Assembly: GCF_000801105.2 (NCBI RefSeq)
Contig: NC_079511.1
Span: forward strand, 22,219,792-22,283,791
Source of the DNA: Raphanus sativus
Taxonomy: Eukaryota; Streptophyta; Magnoliopsida; Brassicales; Brassicaceae
Length of the DNA: 64,000 bases
Reading direction: 5' to 3'
The position numbers were made by a program, and so were the translations under genes. Below are positions 57,553 to 64,000 of the stretch, piece by piece. Positions within the stretch are counted from its first letter, which is position 1. Each line of letters opens with the position of its first letter. The notes under the pieces were generated by a model. It was not told where the DNA came from and ran no database searches. It was given only the letters and a program-made list of their open reading frames with translations.

Positions 57553-58700
57553 CACTGAAATAATTGAATAGAACATAGAAGAATTCTATGATTGATTATG
57601 ATAATTTTGAGCAATTAATTATTTATATAATAAATATTCCGTAATTAAAATAGAACAAAGAAAAATAGGAAAAATATACTAACATCGTAGCTCGTATTCC
57701 GTTATAAATATTTTCAAAACAATTTAATTAAAAAAATTCTGTGAAAACACTCACTCTGGTACACCGTGTACCCAACTATGTTTTATACTTTTTTATTATG
57801 CGTACATATCACAAATGCTACTTTATTATTAGTGTTTGCAATAATAACATGAAAATTATGATATATATCCCACAACAAGGCTTTCATTACTTTTTAAGGT
57901 TGCCATATCTCTATTAATTAATTTCTGATCTATTGTTGAGGATCTTGGGATCGTTGTTTTCATGATTTTAATATATTTTGTCTCGGCGATTTTAATATAT
58001 ACATGGATTTTTTTCTTTTGAATTTGTGGTCCTTTAGAGGGATTTTTAATCGAAAAAGACGAGAAGAAAATGTTGGCTTTTCTCCGTGAGAGTTATTTTA
58101 ATTGATGAAAGAGACAGGCCAAAGGTTGGATTTACCAAAAAGAATATTATACTGTCAAGTGAAGCGGGTCAACTTTGGATGTGTGTCCACATTTTGCTAT
58201 ACGACACATAACCTTGCTTTAAAAACTTTCATTATCGAATAGTTACAATTTAATATCTTTTTATGAATTTCATAATTGGTAGTGGGCTACTTATTAGTTG
58301 GAGTATTACTTATTAGCTGAAGAGCCATTGATTAGTTTTAATTTAGCCATTGATTGGTTCTTCTTCGTATTACTTGGATTATTAATTGGCGTTCGAATAA
58401 CCTAGCAATCTCGATTTTTGTTTGGTTTCATTCGTTCGTCTAAAAAAGTACTACTGTTTTATAAAATTTACATATTAAATAAGAAATCATTTCAGTGCCC
58501 TATTATATTTTTGAATTTTAAATACGAAAAATCATTGAGATAAAAACTGTTAAATTATTTTTGTTTAACTGCAAGGTAAAGAAATTACATAGTTATGACT
58601 TTCTCAGTCATATAGTTGAAAATACTGACAAATTGATTGGCAAAACACTTAAGCTAACTCTTAAGGACAACAAAAACTTATGAGAGTAGAAAACAATTTG
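57553..58700. other. AT-rich intergenic sequence
   Basis: No gene, RNA or transposon end recognised downstream of the LINE A-tail. Confidence 0.45.
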
Positions 58701-58859
58701 GAGAACAAATAGTTCAATGTACATCATTAGTTCAATGTTGACAGAAAAATTACAGTTAACTAAGAGTGATATTATTAGTCATTGTTAGCTCAAACGTGAT
58801 TAGTAAGTTGTTAATTTAGTTAAGTGACTATTGACTCATATATATATGTACATTCCTTT

Positions 58860-59130
58860 CTAGTAAGTGAGAAAATTAACCATGGGGAATCCAGTCAGCA
58901 TCGAACATGAGATGACAACGATTGAAAACTTTGGTCTTGTTCAAAACAAAGCTGTCCTACTCTCAACTCTTAACCCACATCCAGCATCATCGAGAAGCCT
59001 ACTTTCTAATGTGCAAGTGATGATGAAATTGGTCGTAGGAAAATTCCAAAAAAAGTTTTTTCTACATTGTTATCGTTATGTATTGTACATCGAGTTCAAA
59101 ATGGTATCGAAGTTTTGAAAGATTCCTCTG
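58860..59130 (+). other. Possible copia LTR/primer-site remnant
   Basis: An 83-codon open frame (58867-59118) of unknown identity ends next to ATGGTATCGAAG, which is one or two changes from the copia primer site TGGTATCAGAGC. It may be a decayed LTR edge; no internal region follows. Confidence 0.25.
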
Positions 59131-59803
59131 ATTGATTCTCGCTTTTCTTAGCGTCAGCATGTAAGTAAACATCATTTAGAAATCAATGAATATTATTTGT
59201 ACATGAATAATTGAACACTTCAGTTTCAAAAAAAAAAAAATAATTGAACACTCCACCTATACATAACTTTTAACTAACTACAGACAAGAAAAAAAAACTT
59301 TTAACTACAGACAACTAACCACTATACTAGAATAACTCAACATAATTGAACATTCCACCAATAGTAAAGTTCAAAGGAAAAAACATTCCACGAATAGCTT
59401 TACTTTTATAGAGTGACAAGTTTCGGAAAAAAAAAGTGACAAGTTTCGTACCAATAGTTTTAACCCGCTGCATTACATGTGGCATTTGATATATATATAT
59501 ATATATATTAAGAAAAATGACTGTTATATATTGAGTATTTTATGTTCGTCTTTCATATGATATTAAAACAATATAAGCTCATAATTTATAAGTATATTAA
59601 AGTAAACAAAATGTTATGAAATAACGTAATTTACAATATGTACAAAACATATGAGAAATTATGATATGTAACGAGAGCGAGCAAAATCATCTATAAGTAG
59701 ACAAAGAGCATATATAATTATATAACTCTTGACTTTTTACATATCAAATCATAAATTCATTCATTGGACATAAAAACTACTATTTCCAGTGTAACTAACT
59801 AAG
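59131..59803. other. AT-rich spacer with (AT)n
   Basis: Includes an (AT)n run at about 59489-59508 and A-runs. No gene recognised. Confidence 0.4.
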
Positions 59804-60104
59804 ATGAGTTAAGGGCTTATTTGCGAGATGTCTAACTTTGCTAAGTTTATTAGGTGCAGAGCATTGATTTTGACTGAATTAATAAACTAACATTTGTGTA
59901 TACTTTCCTCCGGTTATAACCCTTGCGCCAACAAGTAGACGGTAAAAAGAAGAAGGTAAGTCGACGTAGTGGAAAATAATTATGGTCTTAATTTACCATG
60001 CACTGTACAAAAATGAGGGAACAAAATCAACCACGTCACACTAAATACTCACCGCATACGATTTACTGAATACATTTAATATATATCAATAAACAATAAA
60101 ATGG

Positions 60105-60910
60105 AACACTATACCCTAGTTTGGATCTATCAACCCAAATCCACTCCATCATTACCTTGATTACGTATACATATATAGTTTACTAATAATATGGTTCACG
60201 CCACTTAGCTTTAGTTTCACTTTATTAACAAGAATGGAATACTATTCCATATAGTATAGTATGTTTACATTGTTCTTACACTTGCCAGAAGGATGTGTAA
60301 TAATATTTAAATAAATATTTACCATAATTTGGATCTTTATACCCAAATCAATCCTATCATTACCTTGATTACGTATACAGATTTAATCTTTCAATAATAT
60401 GGTTTTTGCCACTCACCGCCATTTTTATATTTTAAAAATGTAATGGAATACTATTCTACATAGTATAGTATGGAAACATTAAACAAAAACATTCATTAAC
60501 GATGGTTATGTCCATAAATATATACCCTATTTTGGAGCACTATACCCTAAACCCGAATTCGGAGTAATCTTTGTTGATAGTCAACAGATTTCAGAAATAT
60601 AAATATATACCCTAATTTGTATAACTTTTCCCTAAATTGGATCAATATACCCTTAAATGGATCAGTATACCATAAATGGATCAATATACACTAAAATGGA
60701 TAAATATACCCAAAAATGGATCAATAAACCCAAATATGGATCGATAAACAATAAAATGGATCACTATACCCTAATTTGGATCTATAAACCCAAATTCACC
60801 CCATCATTCCGTATACATATAAAGTCTACTAATAATATGTTTCACGCCACTCAGCTCTAGTTTTACTTTCTTATCAAGAATGGACTAATATTCCATATAG
60901 TATAGTATGT
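60105..60910. repeat. Repeats in MULE-2: three ~130-bp copies and ATGGATCA units
   Basis: Blocks at about 60113-60265, 60315-60480 and 60760-60905 share TTTGGATCTATAAACCCAAA, CGTATACATATA and a TTCCATATAGTATAGTATG end. Between the second and third are about ten 18-20 bp units of type ATGGATCAATATACCCTAAA (60640-60780). Confidence 0.75.
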
Positions 60911-61287
60911 GTTCATATTTCATAAACTTTCCAAAGCAACGAAAACATATTTAAATAAATATATCTCATAATGATAACTTAACATGTATATCACCATTGC
61001 TCGGGCCGATCCCCCATATATTTTTTTATATTCACACCAGTCTTATCGTTAATTGTTGTACTATTCCATATACATCAAATAGGATCACTAGAAGTACTAT
61101 GACATATAATATGGTCACATACCAAATAGTAATATGGTAGTACAATGCAAATAGTTATAAAATCACACATTGTTTACGTCTTAAAAAATAGTAGCAAATT
61201 TATAAAGCGACATAACAGAATTTTCAAACTCAAAGCGAAGAGACATGGAAGTAACAATGTATTATGGTCTTAACAAACTGGTGATAA

Positions 61288-61446
61288 ACAACATAAAGAC
61301 ACTCCAACCTAACCCATTGACAGTGCCGCAATTGCATAGTTCTCTGCTGCTATTCGTACTTCTGCTTCAGTCAAAGAAATTGAGTTCAAAGGCTCCCCAG
61401 CCGCGGCCATTTCAAGAAGTATAATGGCAGAAACAGCCGAAAACCC
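61288..61446 (-). pseudogene. Captured host-gene exon in MULE-2
   Basis: Minus strand, after a TTTTGCAG acceptor: about 48 codons reading VVGFSAVSAIILLEMAAAG and onward to IAALSMG and a stop. A possible upstream exon ends at a TATCAA/GTAAGT donor near 61970. Codon use looks genuinely coding, unlike the AT-rich surroundings. I do not recognise the donor protein. The upstream leader contains a TGA in the joined frame, so an internal ATG (MAAAGEPLN) would be the only usable start. Confidence 0.5.
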
Positions 61447-62426
61447 TACTACATCTGCAAAATGAAAGAGGGAGATCAATATCGCTACTTGTCACATAGT
61501 ATACTATATACAGAGAGATTCTATCTCAAATAGTATACTATATAATACAGTAACCCAATATAGTATACTACAAACAGTACGATATAATTATGAAATATAG
61601 TACTCTACATGGATAATACGAGTATTATGTCATAGTAAGTAGATTTCGCATACGGTGTAAAATTAATACTATTCGAAATAGAACAATCAAATGTCATATA
61701 AGCAATGATTTCGAAATGGTATAGAATATATACAGTGAGATTCTATGACATAGTAAGTAGATTCTAAAAATTTGAATTATTTCTATAAAAAATTTGAGCA
61801 CCTGTACAGGGGAGAAGGAAAATGGAAACCTAACTAATTCGGTGTAAGATGTAAACCTGGTTACTCGAAATTGAAAACAATCAACTACCGTACACGCAAA
61901 ATCAATTGTCTTTATCTTGTAAACAACAAGAATTTCATTCCTATAAAGAAGTAGATGCTAACTTACTTGATAACGCCGACGGAGTCGTCCGAAAACAGAG
62001 AAATCAGCGTTTAATGAAATCTCTCCTCTCCACTGCTGTCACCAACTTGCGAGAAGATATGTAACAAATGTGGGGGGAGAGAACAGAGAAATCAGAAAGG
62101 GAAATGATGTTTGGTTTACTGTAGCCGCAGACGATGAAGTTGATGAAGAAGACGCTACTATTCAATTTTCACTGTAACCAATAAAAGAGAAAGTAAAGTG
62201 TAATATTATTTAATTGGGTGAAATCCGAACGGCCACGACATAAAGTGAACAGTTGGGCGTTTTTTATTTTTTATTTAAAAATGAAACGGTTTCCCGGTAA
62301 GTTGAGAGGGGCAGTATGGCAATTATGTATAATGAGCACAGTATGTATCGATAAATCAGGTCTTTTAGTTATTGGGTTAATTATAATTTGTTTGAAGGGT
62401 GTAGAGCCCAATTTCCCATGAGTTAA

Positions 62427-64000
62427 AGCCTCTTACTGTTTAGTGTTTTTGCTTTCATATATTTTCAACTGTATACCACTTTCTTATTGTTTAGTGTTTA
62501 GTTTTTTTTGGTAAAACTATATATATATATATTGAAAAACCTTTTCGTTTAAACCAAAAACACGTGTTATTTAGTCATTAACTTATATATAATTTTAAAA
62601 TTACAACATTGCGAACTCAAAAATTGATTTGGCATCCAGGATTGAGCACAATAACCCCCTAACTGCATAATTGGTGGAGAACAATGGATTAATAAAGACC
62701 CTACCATCTCAATTCATTAGCTGATCCTTTTCAGTTCGATATAATATTACAGGCTATGATGTGTCGCGATTATGATCATCTGAACTTAAATAAAATATTA
62801 TTTGTCTTGTAATGATCTCAAAAGTATGGTGTTTGGCTAAGTGCAGTCATACTTTACCCAATTTCCTTTTAACTTTTCTAGCTTTTGGAATTTTGTCTAA
62901 AGATTTGAAACCGCTTATACGATTTTCCATTTATAAAATGGATAATCATGACTACCAGCTTACCTTTAGAAAGAAAGTCATAAAGAAAAAGCTGTTCTTA
63001 GTGCTCCTCATAAGTGGATATTGGAAATTTGCTATACTATTTTAAGTTAAGATAAAGGTACTAGATAAGATTTATGTATTTATGGTTTCAATGATTCCAA
63101 CTTTTCCTGATTAATTGTGGTGCAGATAAATAGTTTCCGTATTTAATGCTTTTTGAAACATTTACATTTTAAAAAGATTTTTAAATTTAAAGTGCCCAAA
63201 AGAACAACATGTCACATAAAAATGGATTTCTCAGCTGAGCAGCTTTAACCAACTTCTGGTAATCTAAACCTTCTTTGTTTGTTAGTTAAGAGACTAGGGT
63301 GTTAGCAACAAAAAAAGAGATTAGGGTTTGAGTTATTTCACTGTAATTTTAATTAAGACAGTGTTAATGTTTTAAATAACCACAATGTTTTAAATAACCA
63401 CAATATTTAACCATTTCATTTTTAGTTAGTTTGGATTTAACTAGACCAGAACATCTGGCTAACAAAATAAATAACGCTAATATGCTTTCACCAAAAAGAC
63501 ACATTAGATTAGAACTGTTATCAACCATTGAATTTTTTTTGATTAACATACAACTATATTCGGATCTGAGTTTAATGTGGTTTTTAATTATGTACTTCCT
63601 TCATTTCCATTTAATTGTCGTTGTTGAACAAAATTATCATTTAGAATTTCAATACAAAATCTAAAACATTATTCTCTAGTTAATTTTCTATTGGTTAAAA
63701 TATTATTAGGTATATAGGTAATGATGTTTTATTTTATAAATATGCAAAATTAAATATTTTTTAATCTGTGGAATAATTTTGAAAAATTGTTTGTAACGTT
63801 TAGGAATATAGAATATGTTATATAAAATCTTGTGGAAATCTAATTACTTGATAAATTTTATAGGATTTCCATTTTTTATATATCAAAATAATTTTGGATA
63901 TTATGATATCAAAACAATTTTTCAAACATTCAGAATACCAATAGCAAAAAAAATATTCAGAATACAATATTTTCAATTAAAAATCTTGTAGGTTAAAATA
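62427..64000. other. AT-rich intergenic sequence to the window end
   Basis: No gene or defined element is recognised. Short open frames at 62812-63045 and 63431-63664 show no family features. Confidence 0.45.

Larger units (their letters stand above)
59813..62417. mobile_element. Mutator-like element MULE-2 with a captured gene fragment
   Basis: Exact 9-bp duplication ATGAGTTAA at 59804-59812 and 62418-62426. Ends start GGGCTTATTTG (left) and GGGAAATTGGGC (right, reverse complemented), so only GGG is clearly shared. 2,605 bp, no transposase. The left half holds tandem repeats (60105-60910); the right end reads on the minus strand like a gene leader plus a short exon. Confidence 0.8.

Noticed and set aside
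58867..59118. 83-codon open frame as a gene
   Set aside because: No recognisable domain or splice pattern; it abuts a possible copia primer-site remnant, so it is kept only as a weak LTR remnant.

Overview
The window is plant nuclear DNA, very AT-rich, and most likely from a Brassica species or a close Brassicaceae relative. The evidence is a Brassicaceae-type ATL RING-H2 gene, a PERK receptor kinase with seven exons on plant splice signals, tRNA-derived SINEs, short Helitrons with 3' hairpin and CTAG ends, and a RE1-like copia element. From memory of the Arabidopsis map, the ATL-PERK order resembles chromosome 1 around At1g49200-At1g49310 (ATL75/76/78 cluster, PERK7). That synteny is recalled, not searched.

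Only four host genes look intact: an ATL E3 ligase (831-1475, +), a PERK6/7-like receptor kinase (21214-24134, -, 7 exons, 692 aa), a protein with an RRM-like C-terminus and a ten-residue internal repeat (25721-26980, -), and a small secreted organ-specific-like protein (52360-52701, -, 2 exons, 81 aa). They appear functionally independent (ubiquitin ligation, cell-wall sensing, possible RNA binding, small secreted protein). Nearly everything else is transposon sequence or AT-rich sequence with no recognisable gene.

Layout: 1-5 kb ATL gene, a TRIM-like miniature LTR element and a broken NAM-associated-domain gene. 5-7.2 kb LINE-derived piece and a TAA-flanked MITE. 7.7-11 kb two Helitrons, the second holding a near-perfect 0.2-kb hairpin. 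11.5-20.9 kb two SINEs with target duplications, several MITEs, Helitron ends and a second NAM-associated relic in a TIR element. 21-27 kb three-gene island PERK / PERK fragment plus LINE scrap / RRM-like gene. 27.3-32.9 kb a Helitron split by a 4.6-kb Mutator-like element (MULE). 33-37.4 kb TIR element, a 0.75-kb fold-back of palindromic repeats and a decayed copia element. 37.8-39.1 kb two MITE-like elements. 39.2-44.7 kb a MULE split by a dead hAT. 44.6-52.4 kb a duplicated 1.66-kb segment whose two copies flank a truncated copia element. 52.4-57.6 kb the small secreted gene and a nearly full-coding LINE. 59.8-62.4 kb a third MULE.

The most informative structure is the duplication 44640-46792 / 50721-52376. 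Copy 1 carries a Helitron and a copia insertion; copy 2 shows both empty sites cleanly, so insertion sites, ends and target duplications can be read directly. The copia insertion point lies in the last codons of the small secreted-protein gene. A join of two haplotypes during assembly is a real alternative to a biological duplication. I found no CRISPR, tRNA, rRNA or miRNA gene I could defend.
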